Below, piece by piece: positions 38,001-46,545 of a stretch of 64,000 bases of DNA. The notes below the pieces were generated by a model. It worked only from the letters and a program-made list of their open reading frames with translations, had not been told where the DNA came from and searched no databases. The position numbers were made by a program, and so were the translations under genes. The DNA comes from Corynebacterium yonathiae (GTDB taxonomy: Bacteria; Actinomycetota; Actinomycetes; Mycobacteriales; Mycobacteriaceae), in NCBI RefSeq assembly GCF_022288805.1, contig NZ_JAKOPM010000003.1:1-64000 (forward strand), in the 5' to 3' direction. Numbering within the stretch: position 1 is the stretch's first letter; each line of letters starts with the position of its first letter.

Positions 38001-39761
38001 CCGCGTACCGATATGGACGCGTTGCTGTCCGAGCACGATCCGTGGTTCAGCCTTGCCAACAAACCCACCCAGGCGGAGAAGAAACAGCGCCGTGAGCTCC
38101 TTGCCGGCAACGACGCCGTCCTAGAGACTCTCTCCAAGGGCCTTGCTGAGGCGGTGGTGACCTCCGCAGTGCTTGGCGACGCCACCCGCTACCCCCACCT
38201 GCAAAACCAACAGCCCGATCTCTACCGCGGCTTCATGGAGCGCACGTGGGCCAACGCCGCCGAGGACGGCATTATTTCACTCATTCACCCCGAGTCCCAC
38301 TTCACGGAGAAGAAGGCAGCGCCGCTGAGGGCTGGTGCTTATCGACGTCTTCGTCGTCACTGGCAGTTCATTAACGAGCTTGTCCTCTTTGATGTGCATG
38401 ATCTCGTGAAGTACGGGATCCATGTTTATAGTAGCCGCCGAGAAGAACCGAGCTTCCTTTCTGCATCGGCGTTGTACCACCCACGTACCGTTATTGATTC
38501 TTTGGAACACGACGGAAGCGGAAAGCTGCCAGGTTTTAAGGACGACAATGACAACTGGGATCTACGTCCGCACCGGGACCGCATCATCACGGTCAATGAA
38601 GACACCCTCAAGGTATGGAATTCGATCATTGAGGAACCCGGTACGCCGCTACTTGAGACACGAACCGTTTACTCGGTGAACAGTGAAGCTGCCGCAGTTT
38701 TGGCCAAGCTGGCTGTGGCACCACGCATTAAGGAATTAGGACTCCAGTTCTCAAGTGGCTGGCACGAGTCAGCAGATAAGAAGGCTGGTTATTTTGATAC
38801 CTCGTGGCAGCATCCGGAGTCCTGGGATGACGTGATTCTCCAGGGACCGCACCTTGGTGTTTCCACCCCGATGATCAAGCAGCCGAACCCAACAATGAAG
38901 CACAACCAGGATTGGTCGGAGATTGATCTCGAAGCCATTTCGGAAGAATTCATTCCAGCGACGGCGTATCTACCCAATCGCTCGTTCGAGACTTACGACC
39001 TTGATTACGGAGTGTGGGAAGCCGATGGTGAAAGAGTGAAGGTAAAGAACAGCTACCGTGTTGCGTGGCGTCGAATGGCAGCTACTACTGGATTTCGCAC
39101 TCTTTATCCTGCGATAATTCCGCCCGGAGCGGCGCATGTACACCCAGTCCAGAGTGCAGGTTCTTCAATTGCTGCGGAAAATACGGCTTTAGCTGGGGCA
39201 GGAATGTCATCGTTCACTGTAGATTTTTTCGTCCGCAGTTTGAATCCGTCTGATTTGCACCCCAGCATCGTGAATGGTTTGCCTTATCCCCAAAGGTTTC
39301 AAGAGGAACTTGTTGGAAGATACCTTCAGCTAACTTGCATGACAGAGAAGTATGCTGACTTTTGGAAGGATTGCCTTGGAATTGATTGGTCCAAGGATAC
39401 TCCACTCCGCAACGCCCGCGACCGCTTCCATGCTCAAAACGAGATTGATGCGATGGTGGCATTGTCGTTGGGAGTGACGTTGGATGAGCTGCTGATGATT
39501 TATCGCACGCAGTTCCCGGTGATGAGGCGGTATGACCAGGAAGATTTGTATGACGCTAATGGTCGTAAGGTGCCTAAGGACGTGCTGAAGCTGGAGAAGA
39601 AGCTGAAGGATGGGCAGCAGCTTTCGGAGGCGGACCGTACGTGGACGCATCCGCAGTCGGGCGTGGAATACGTCTTTGAGTATCCGTTTGCGCCACTGGA
39701 CCGTGAAGCGGACTTGGCGGCGGCGTATGAAAAGTATGCTGCGATGATGGACCAGCAGTAG
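35082..39761 (+). CDS. Large N6-adenine DNA methyltransferase (DrmMI-like)
   Basis: 1559 residues. The SAM-binding motif I is EPAMGSGAF (582-590), preceded by a long helical N-terminal region, and the catalytic motif IV is NPPW at 968-971 within FQVGNPPWVRPRTD. This order (SAM motif, then NPPW) is that of gamma-type N6-adenine methyltransferases of the Eco57I/PglX/DrmMI sort. No nuclease motif was seen. The segment from about residue 1087 to 1466 has clearly lower GC than the rest and probably contains the target recognition domain. In DISARM the methylase marks host DNA as self. It overlaps the helicase gene before it; the next gene begins 57 bases later, after a short GAAGC triple repeat. 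Confidence 0.87.
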   Translation: MADFDSIINVEEWISDYYLTTDDKGSSFGKRADDAVKEWKKTDKDAKNAGYEHTQSPLLRLTSRREALHTKLSGLSMEASADKLHEVYDLIAEAFGYPAPKRLEFSRNGQSLTLTAAADKNHSLVVLRAGQMDSVEDLTTIPLLDADPELGQQNSNGEAKPLDITAAKLVGELFLTEQAPDLILVLAGRWAVLAERETWPLGRYLAVDLGLAVERNDQKAKGELTRVVAILAAEHTMRGADGTTWWLDTLTQAREHSVKVSEELRGAIKASIEIIGNDVLQRRALQHLNNEQQHASHDIDGNELANQALRYLYRILFLLFAESSPELQILPTGDNDYDEGYGLARLRDLILTEPSTHRTQNGTHLYESLQLLFDRVNRGHDPHDENDEFFDENATEDGLEFRNLDADLFKSEATFYIDEVKLSNLALHRVLQNLLLTKEKRGSDRGFISYATLGVTELGQVYEGLMSYTGFIAQEDLVEVAKRGDPSKGSWVVPEAQAHTLPQDSIVYEDRESEHGGVERVQRTHARGSFVYRQSSRDRERSASFYSPPVITEFTVGQAIEELTATGRIDQADDILTLTICEPAMGSGAFAVEAVNQLAELYLTKKQSELGKELPGEDRAQELQKVKASIALHQVYGVDLNKTAVELAEISLWLNTMTKELKAPWFGLHLRHGNSLVGATRSTFSAKEVSTTASKKKGIQNYLTLTPQHHPLKELAEAIDANETDQHPTGRIHHFLVPSHGWGSAVDAKELKNLAAEEIKAMKAWQKSICKPLNKTQTKLATALSNQVERLWELSLVRLRIAEDQIRRDLDLWGQEPNTAKRADVVTRAQVEEELLHNNEGAYLRLRTAMNAWNALWYWPVTATDELPDITEYLATMQDLLGVPNEGQKRYRKDNQYAFGFDMTWDELDYVESLDRSTSSRKRYEDVLNVHPWLKTVNTIAQEQAFFHWDLDFATVMAKGGFDFQVGNPPWVRPRTDMDALLSEHDPWFSLANKPTQAEKKQRRELLAGNDAVLETLSKGLAEAVVTSAVLGDATRYPHLQNQQPDLYRGFMERTWANAAEDGIISLIHPESHFTEKKAAPLRAGAYRRLRRHWQFINELVLFDVHDLVKYGIHVYSSRREEPSFLSASALYHPRTVIDSLEHDGSGKLPGFKDDNDNWDLRPHRDRIITVNEDTLKVWNSIIEEPGTPLLETRTVYSVNSEAAAVLAKLAVAPRIKELGLQFSSGWHESADKKAGYFDTSWQHPESWDDVILQGPHLGVSTPMIKQPNPTMKHNQDWSEIDLEAISEEFIPATAYLPNRSFETYDLDYGVWEADGERVKVKNSYRVAWRRMAATTGFRTLYPAIIPPGAAHVHPVQSAGSSIAAENTALAGAGMSSFTVDFFVRSLNPSDLHPSIVNGLPYPQRFQEELVGRYLQLTCMTEKYADFWKDCLGIDWSKDTPLRNARDRFHAQNEIDAMVALSLGVTLDELLMIYRTQFPVMRRYDQEDLYDANGRKVPKDVLKLEKKLKDGQQLSEADRTWTHPQSGVEYVFEYPFAPLDREADLAAAYEKYAAMMDQQ

Positions 39762-39818
39762 ATTCGGAAACCAGAAGCGAAGCGAAGCAAAAGACCGAAA
39801 GTATTGAAGTAGCACCTT

Positions 39819-42800
39819 ATGTCGAGTCTTATCCCTACCTACGCCTCAAACCACATTGTTGATGGATTGTCGGAGTACCTCACCACAACGTTCTCACTGG
39901 CGGAGGATCTGACTTCGCAGCAACTGCGGGAGTTCCTCAATGACCCAAAGGGCGGCATGTTCTACGGGCCGTACGTGCGCACGCGCTTGCCGTACGCACC
40001 GGCGCAGTCGTGGGATGGGATTCTGGGGTGGTTGCCGTCGGGATTTAAGCCTTATCGTCATCAGGCGGAGGCGTTTTCTAGGCTGGCGTCTTTTGACTAT
40101 GTCACGGGTGAGGCACGGCGGCCTTCGCCCACGCTCGTGGTGACGGGTACGGGGTCCGGTAAGACGGAGTCCTTCCTATATCCGATTCTGGACCACTGCC
40201 GTCGTTCCACAGGGAGTGGCATCAAGGCGCTGATTCTGTACCCGATGAATGCGCTCGCCGCTGACCAGGAACGTCGTTTGGCAAAGTTGTTGCACGCGGA
40301 AGCGGAGCTTGCGGGGGTAACTGCGGGTATCTACACCGGTGAGGTGGTGTCGGGTGGCCGGAGGAAGGTCTCAAAGGATGGCCTGATTTCTGACCGTTCG
40401 GTGCTGCGGGATACCCCACCGGATATCCTGCTGACTAACTACAAGATGTTGGACCAGCTTCTCTTGCGAGAACAGGACCATGAACTGTGGGAGAAGTCCG
40501 CGCAGTCCTTGCAGTACTTGGTGCTGGATGAGTTCCACACGTATGACGCCGCCCAGGGCACGGATGTGGCGATGCTGCTGCGCCGCTTGGGTTTGATGCT
40601 CAAGAAATATCAGCCTGAAGGTTTCCTTTCTGCTGAGGATGCGGAACGTCCCCTGGGCAAGGTCACGCCGGTGGCGACCTCCGCGACGTTGGGGGACAAG
40701 AGTGCTGAAGGTGACGGGAGCGCCCAACGCGGTCCTTCTGCGGCTGATGCGGAAGCATCACACGGCGATATGCTGTCATTTGCGTACACGGTCTTTGGCG
40801 AGAAGATGCCGCCGGATGCGGTCGTGGGGGAGACACTCATGGGCGTGGAGGAATGGCAGGCCACGGTGGGGCCATTGGCCTCGAAGCTTAGGGAAGGTAG
40901 TGCTGATGAGATTTCGTCGGTGGCGGGTGTTCCTACTGCTACTGCTACCGATACCGCTGCGCGTGCGTCTGCGCTGCCTCATTCTGCGTCTCCTTCAGTT
41001 GAAGTGATGCAGTCTGTCGTTGATGAGGTAGCTGAAGCTGTTTCTGGCTCTGGGGTTGCCGTTGCCGCTTCTGGTTCTGCTGATGACGCGGCGTCGTTTA
41101 ATGCGGCGGCGTATGCAGCGATGTGCGAGCACGTCTTTGGATGCTCCACGGATTTGGCTTCCTCGGTGTTGGCAATGGCCGGCAACAAGTTGGTGTGCGC
41201 GATTCTGAAAGAGGCAGCTACGCCCGTGCCGCTGGAGCACGGCGAGGCTGGTGTGTCGGGGACTGATATTGCGGCAGTGGAACCGCTGGTAGCGCGTGTA
41301 TTCAAGGCTACTGTGCTGCGCAACAACCGTGAGCTCGCAGTAGAGTTTCTATCCCTGACGTTGGCGTTTATGGCACACGTGCGTGCAGCAGTTGGTGAGG
41401 CGCTGGGCTGGGATGGAAAGAAGCTTCCTGGCGTGGAGCTGCACCTGTGGGTGCGGGAGATCTCCCGCATCGATAGGGCAGTGGCTTCCGAATCGCACGA
41501 TTCGGTCTTCCGTTGGTCGGATGATGGTGGGATGGGCGCGCATGTAACACAAAGCGTGAGTGATGGGCGCAAGGCGTGGCTGCCGGCTATCTATTGCCGC
41601 CACTGTGGGCGCTCCGGATGGATGCTGGCGGAGCAGCCAGGTGGGGACACGTATGTCACCGCACCGCAGGAGATTCGCCGCATTGCTATCAGCGCGCCGG
41701 AGCGTCAGCGCCCGCTCATTGATGCCACGAGTGAGGTGGCGCAGGGTGTGCTGCGCGCCGAAGATGAGAACTCGCGTGTGGCGTGGTTGAACCTGGATGT
41801 GCCAGAGCTTCGCTCGGACGCACCTGATGCGGAGACCATGGAAGAGTCCCCAGTGGTGCCGGTGCTGGTCTATAGCGGAGAGGGCGCGGAAGACCGTGCG
41901 AAGGCGCAGCAATGCCCATCCTGTGGAGAAGACGATGCGATGCGCTTTTTGGGTTCCTCGGTGGCCACGCTGCTCTCCGTTGCATTGAGCAACCTGTTCG
42001 GCATGGATGACTTGGATTCCTCGGAGAAGAAGACGCTGGTCTTTGCTGACTCTGTCCAAGATGCCGCGCACCGAGCCGGCTTCGTGCAGAGCCGTGCGCG
42101 AGCTTTTGCCTTGCGTGCGCGTATTTGGCGTGCAGTTCGATCCGTTGCTGACTCCTGGGATTCAGGTTCGAATGCGGATGGCTTGTCTGACTCATCGCCG
42201 GCAGTGCAGTTGTCAGACGTAGCTGCCCGGATGGTGGAGCAGGCGCGTTCGGAGGCTGACCCGGCGGTGCGTTCACGTGCACTCTATGAGTTGCTACCGC
42301 CGCAGCTAAAGGAGTCACCGCGCTTCCGTGCGGTGTGGGAGAAAGGGGCTGGTGCTGCAGAACAGCGCAAGGCACTGGCGGCGCTGCAGTCGCGCTTGGA
42401 CTTAGACTTGGCGCTGCAATTCGGTGACCGAGTAGACCTGCCACGCTCGTTGGTGACCACCGGAACGCTGTCCGTGGCGGTAGACGTGGATGATGCGGTG
42501 CTGCTATCGGCTGCCCGCTCGGTGGCAGGCACACTGGCCACGGATGCGGAGCTTCTGGCCTGGGCACGTGGCGTGGTGGAGTACATGCGCATTGCCGGCG
42601 GTATTGCGCACCCGTGGCTTAAGGAATACCTGCGCCAGGATTGCAACCCGTGGTTGCTCAACCGCCGTCAGGCACGTGCGAAGGGAATTCCGGCCTTCGT
42701 GCGCGGTGGTGCGCCGAAGTTCCCGCGCGCGGGTGCTGCTCTTAAGGGCGCGCTGGGCAAGCGTGACAACAATGCCACGATGCCGCTGGATTCGCAGAAG

Positions 42801-45800
42801 GGCTGGTACGCCAGGTGGACGAAGGCGGCGCTGGGGGCCTCGACAAGCAGCGCCTTCGACGCGGCCAACCAGGTGACAGAACTGTTCAAGCAGCTCGAAT
42901 TCGAAGAGGTGGTGACCTCCGTTCCCACGGCCACGAACGGGCGCGTGTATGCGCTATCCCCAGAGAACATCGTGGTGCGCGAGGAAGCCGAGCCGGTGCT
43001 GTTGGAATGCCCGGTGTGCCACCTGCGCGTCGGCGTGGACGCTGGTGCGCGTGCCGCCATGGATAGCGTTGCCTGTTTTACGTTGTCCTGCACCGGACAC
43101 TTCGAGTTGGTGGACGTAGAGGACAACTACTACCAGCGGCTTTACCGCACCACGAATACCCGCACCGTGGTGGCAGAAGAACACACAGGCTTGGTGCCTA
43201 CACCGCGGCGCAAGGAACTTGAAGATGAGTTCAAGCGGCCTTTCGAAGAGCAATCCGCGTCCGCACCAAACGTGCTGGTGGCCACGCCGACGTTGGAGAT
43301 GGGCATCGATATTGGTGACCTCTCCACGGTGATGCTCTCCTCCATGCCGTACACGGTGGCAAGCTACGTGCAGCGCGTGGGCCGCGCCGGGCGTTTGACG
43401 GGTAACTCACTCATCGTCGCACTCGTGCGCGGCCGTGGACGAGCACTGACTACCTTGGAGCATCCGCTGGAGACCATTGCTGGTTCGGTCACCGCACCCG
43501 CGGCGTATCTCTCCGCGCGCGATATTATGCACCGCCAGTTCGTGGCCTATCTCATTGACAGCACTGATGTGGCCAGCTCAGTCGAGCAGCTGCGCAGCGC
43601 GCGCGATGTGTTCACGCATGCGAGCTACTCCGTGGTGGATGCTCTCAGTGAGCTGTCTGCTGAGACGGTGGCGGCGGCCTATGAGCGCTTCGCGGCAACT
43701 GTCGCACCGCATGCGTCTCCGGAAGTATTAGCTGAGCTGCGGCAGTGGTGCTTGGCGGACGATGCTGGGACTTCTGGTCCGGCTGGCTCTCCTGGGGCGT
43801 CCGGTGCGTCTTCCGGAATGGAGATGGATTTGCACGCCGCGCGTGAGCGCTGGAGTGCCACGCAGCAGCTGCTGCTGGGGCGCCTTGAGGTCTTAAGCAA
43901 GCGCGTTACCGAACTTAAAGGGCGTGTGGAAACCACCGCGGTGGAAGATGAGGACCTGAAGAACCAATATGATGCCACGGTGGCCTCCCAGCGGTTCGTG
44001 CGCAAGCAGCTGGCAGACCACGCCGATGAGTACTGGATTAGTGCATTAGAGCGCTTTGGGCTGCTGCCGAACTTTACGCTGCTCGATGATGCCGTGGAGT
44101 TCGACCTTGCTGTGTCCTCCTTCAATGAGGAGGTCCAGAAGTTTGAAACGGAGACCTACAGCTACAGCCGTGGTGTGTCCTCCGCGCTTACTGAACTTGC
44201 CCCGGGTAACACTTTCTACGTCCAAGGCGTGGGCGCCCAGGTGGATTCGGTGGAGCTGGGTGAGCACCACTCCGCGCTAACGCAGTGGCGCTTGTGCCCG
44301 GAGTGTTCCTATTCGGAAGCCACCGGTGCGGTGCTCTCCAGCGATGAAGATGTGGCCGTGGCCGCGCCACGGGTTGGTGCGTGCCCAGAGTGTGGGGCCA
44401 AGGGCTTTGCGGATAGGGAACAGTTAGTAGACGTGGTGGAAATGACCAAGGTCTATGCCACCGTGGATGCTGCCCGCTCCGCCATTAGTGACATCACCGA
44501 TGACCGCACCTCGTTGCGCTTCCAGACGCAGCTGAGCTTCAACGTACCTGAGGGCGGGCGTGGTACGGCCTGGTACCTGTCCGATTCCGGCTTCGGTATG
44601 GAATACCTCGCACATGTGGAGATGCGGTGGCTGAACCTTGGCCGCCATGGTGGAGGAAGCAGGCGCACCTTTGCTGCCGTGGACCGTGAGACCCCGCTGT
44701 TTAGAGTATGTGAACGCTGTGGCCACCTGGATTCTGATGTGGGCGCCAACCGCTGGCAGGACCACGCGCCCTGGTGCGAGTACCGCAATGCAGCAGAGGA
44801 GCACTCCATTAGCTTTGCGTTGGGCCGCAGCCTAGGCACGCAGGGAGTGCTGGTACACCTGCCGGCGCTGCTCGGCATGGTGGAATCCACCACGCTGCCT
44901 TCATTAGTGGCGGCGCTGAAGTTGGGTTTCAAGGAATACCTGGGCGGAAACCCGGATCACCTCGACGTGGAGCCCGTGCGCGTGGATTCCGATGGCAGCC
45001 CGGTAGACATGCTGCTCATCCATGACACCGTGCCGGGCGGCACGGGCTATCTCGCGCAGTTCACCGAGCCGGCGCATGTGCGTCAGATGCTGCTCGTGGC
45101 GTATCAGCGGCTGTCCTCCTGCCACTGTGCCGAGGAAGAGCGGCAGTGCTGCCCGTCCTGCTTGCTGCCGTTTGCCCGCAGCAGCCAGATCCCGCAGACC
45201 TCCCGGGAGGCCGCGGTGGTGGCCCTGCGCAAGATTTTGGCCGATGATCTCCACGTTCCCACGGATTCCGACCCGTCTGAGTTCACCTGGGAGGGCCACC
45301 TCACCGAGGAGCGCCCAGAGCGCAGCGAGCAATCCAAGTTGGAATTGCGCTTTGTGGAACAACTGCGCGCGGACTTTAAACAACTGGGTGCTACCGTCGT
45401 GGAATCGATGAAGGGCAACCACGCGCAGTGGACCATCAGCTTTGAAGGCTCCCGCCACGAGTGGGTCATGGAGGAACAAAAACAGATTGGTGGCACCATC
45501 CCTGACTTTGTCTTCTCCACCCGCGATAGTGCGATCCGGGACATCGCGGTGTACCTCGACGGTGCGGCCTACCACGCGAGCGAGGTGCACAACCGCGTCA
45601 AGGATGACTTTGATAAGCGCAATGGGCTCTATGAGAAAGGCTACTTGCCTTGGTCGCTGACCTGGCAGGACATTGATGCCCGCCAAGCCGCAGTACGCAA
45701 TGAGCCTAAAGATCCGCCCGCGTGGGTCAGGCCGGATCTTCACGCGGCGTTGGCCAGCAAGCTCAATGCCTCGTTGGAGCGGCTTTATCTTCTGGAGCGT

Positions 45801-46490
45801 GATCCCCTAACGCTGCTGTTTAACCTGCTCATGCAGCCCTCTAGGGATTGGGACAGCCTCAGCAAGGCTGCTTTGCTGGAAGCCTCCTTTGGCGGAGCGC
45901 AGGTACCGGGCGGATTTGAAAAGACTCACCTGGGTGCTGTGACAGCCGGAGTGGGCGATGCACACCGCCGAGTGCGTTTCGATGCCACCGGTGTTTCTGA
46001 AGACCTCAGCGCGTGGCGCCTCTTCTTGGGCTTGAGCAACATGGCCTACCTTGACCCCACTCTGGCGCGGGTGGAAGTCACCGAGTCCGTAGTGGAAGAT
46101 GCAGTCGCGCTCGAGGTAGCCCCCGATACCCCGGCTGTAGACCCGGAAGCCCCTGCAGAGCCTGCTGAAACAGCGCCGCAGGAAGCCATAACGCCTAGAT
46201 GGGAAGAGGCCCTCGAAGCCTTTGGCGACGAGCCGGAAGTGTTTGAGTCGCTGCAAGCGATGGCTGTAGCCGGTATGCCAGAGCCCGATGCAGAATCTAT
46301 CGGTGGTGAGGTCTCCGGCATCCCTGTGGTCGCACAGTGGCCTGCGGCCAAGGTGTTGTTGCTCTTTGCTGAGGATGTCGAGGACCTGCAGGCCGACTTC
46401 GAGGCGGAAGGATTCGCGGTATTCGGCGCGGACTTTGGTGCAGCGGGTACTGTTCCCGAATCCCTAACTGCAGCACTGGAACCTTCCTAG
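39819..46490 (+). CDS. Giant DEAD/DEAH helicase with DUF1998 region and Vsr/DUF559-like nuclease domain
   Basis: 2223 residues. Order: N-terminal helicase lobe with TGTGSGKTES (Lys115), LYPMNALAADQERRLAKLL and DEFH (237-240); a variable Ala/Ser-rich insert near 290-420; several Cys pairs (CRHCG, CPSCG, CPVCH); second helicase lobe LVATPTLEMGIDIGDLSTVM, YVQRVGRAGRLTGNS; coiled-coil; CPECS/CPECG zinc ribbon; the DUF1998 core HDTVPGGTGYLAQF from 1735, with CHCAEEERQCCPSC; a nuclease-like domain, PDFVF (D1896) and VYLDGAAYH (D1914, H1919) then DDFDKRNGLYEKGY; an acidic linker and a small C-terminal domain. The nuclease segment matches the D-(n)-xxDGxxxH-(n)-D-xx-R layout of Vsr/DUF559 proteins. 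DISARM divides the helicase and DUF1998 between DrmA and DrmB; here they are one chain, in size closer to DruE of Druantia. Confidence 0.82.
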   Translation: MSSLIPTYASNHIVDGLSEYLTTTFSLAEDLTSQQLREFLNDPKGGMFYGPYVRTRLPYAPAQSWDGILGWLPSGFKPYRHQAEAFSRLASFDYVTGEARRPSPTLVVTGTGSGKTESFLYPILDHCRRSTGSGIKALILYPMNALAADQERRLAKLLHAEAELAGVTAGIYTGEVVSGGRRKVSKDGLISDRSVLRDTPPDILLTNYKMLDQLLLREQDHELWEKSAQSLQYLVLDEFHTYDAAQGTDVAMLLRRLGLMLKKYQPEGFLSAEDAERPLGKVTPVATSATLGDKSAEGDGSAQRGPSAADAEASHGDMLSFAYTVFGEKMPPDAVVGETLMGVEEWQATVGPLASKLREGSADEISSVAGVPTATATDTAARASALPHSASPSVEVMQSVVDEVAEAVSGSGVAVAASGSADDAASFNAAAYAAMCEHVFGCSTDLASSVLAMAGNKLVCAILKEAATPVPLEHGEAGVSGTDIAAVEPLVARVFKATVLRNNRELAVEFLSLTLAFMAHVRAAVGEALGWDGKKLPGVELHLWVREISRIDRAVASESHDSVFRWSDDGGMGAHVTQSVSDGRKAWLPAIYCRHCGRSGWMLAEQPGGDTYVTAPQEIRRIAISAPERQRPLIDATSEVAQGVLRAEDENSRVAWLNLDVPELRSDAPDAETMEESPVVPVLVYSGEGAEDRAKAQQCPSCGEDDAMRFLGSSVATLLSVALSNLFGMDDLDSSEKKTLVFADSVQDAAHRAGFVQSRARAFALRARIWRAVRSVADSWDSGSNADGLSDSSPAVQLSDVAARMVEQARSEADPAVRSRALYELLPPQLKESPRFRAVWEKGAGAAEQRKALAALQSRLDLDLALQFGDRVDLPRSLVTTGTLSVAVDVDDAVLLSAARSVAGTLATDAELLAWARGVVEYMRIAGGIAHPWLKEYLRQDCNPWLLNRRQARAKGIPAFVRGGAPKFPRAGAALKGALGKRDNNATMPLDSQKGWYARWTKAALGASTSSAFDAANQVTELFKQLEFEEVVTSVPTATNGRVYALSPENIVVREEAEPVLLECPVCHLRVGVDAGARAAMDSVACFTLSCTGHFELVDVEDNYYQRLYRTTNTRTVVAEEHTGLVPTPRRKELEDEFKRPFEEQSASAPNVLVATPTLEMGIDIGDLSTVMLSSMPYTVASYVQRVGRAGRLTGNSLIVALVRGRGRALTTLEHPLETIAGSVTAPAAYLSARDIMHRQFVAYLIDSTDVASSVEQLRSARDVFTHASYSVVDALSELSAETVAAAYERFAATVAPHASPEVLAELRQWCLADDAGTSGPAGSPGASGASSGMEMDLHAARERWSATQQLLLGRLEVLSKRVTELKGRVETTAVEDEDLKNQYDATVASQRFVRKQLADHADEYWISALERFGLLPNFTLLDDAVEFDLAVSSFNEEVQKFETETYSYSRGVSSALTELAPGNTFYVQGVGAQVDSVELGEHHSALTQWRLCPECSYSEATGAVLSSDEDVAVAAPRVGACPECGAKGFADREQLVDVVEMTKVYATVDAARSAISDITDDRTSLRFQTQLSFNVPEGGRGTAWYLSDSGFGMEYLAHVEMRWLNLGRHGGGSRRTFAAVDRETPLFRVCERCGHLDSDVGANRWQDHAPWCEYRNAAEEHSISFALGRSLGTQGVLVHLPALLGMVESTTLPSLVAALKLGFKEYLGGNPDHLDVEPVRVDSDGSPVDMLLIHDTVPGGTGYLAQFTEPAHVRQMLLVAYQRLSSCHCAEEERQCCPSCLLPFARSSQIPQTSREAAVVALRKILADDLHVPTDSDPSEFTWEGHLTEERPERSEQSKLELRFVEQLRADFKQLGATVVESMKGNHAQWTISFEGSRHEWVMEEQKQIGGTIPDFVFSTRDSAIRDIAVYLDGAAYHASEVHNRVKDDFDKRNGLYEKGYLPWSLTWQDIDARQAAVRNEPKDPPAWVRPDLHAALASKLNASLERLYLLERDPLTLLFNLLMQPSRDWDSLSKAALLEASFGGAQVPGGFEKTHLGAVTAGVGDAHRRVRFDATGVSEDLSAWRLFLGLSNMAYLDPTLARVEVTESVVEDAVALEVAPDTPAVDPEAPAEPAETAPQEAITPRWEEALEAFGDEPEVFESLQAMAVAGMPEPDAESIGGEVSGIPVVAQWPAAKVLLLFAEDVEDLQADFEAEGFAVFGADFGAAGTVPESLTAALEPS

Positions 46491-46545
46491 ACTTGTCGTA
46501 TCCGTTTCCTCCACCCGTTTACTGACCTCCACGAAAGGACACGCG

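Noticed and set aside
39762..39818. Three GAAGC units as a possible repeat array between island genes
   Set aside because: Only three 5-base copies; too short to be a CRISPR or functional repeat array.
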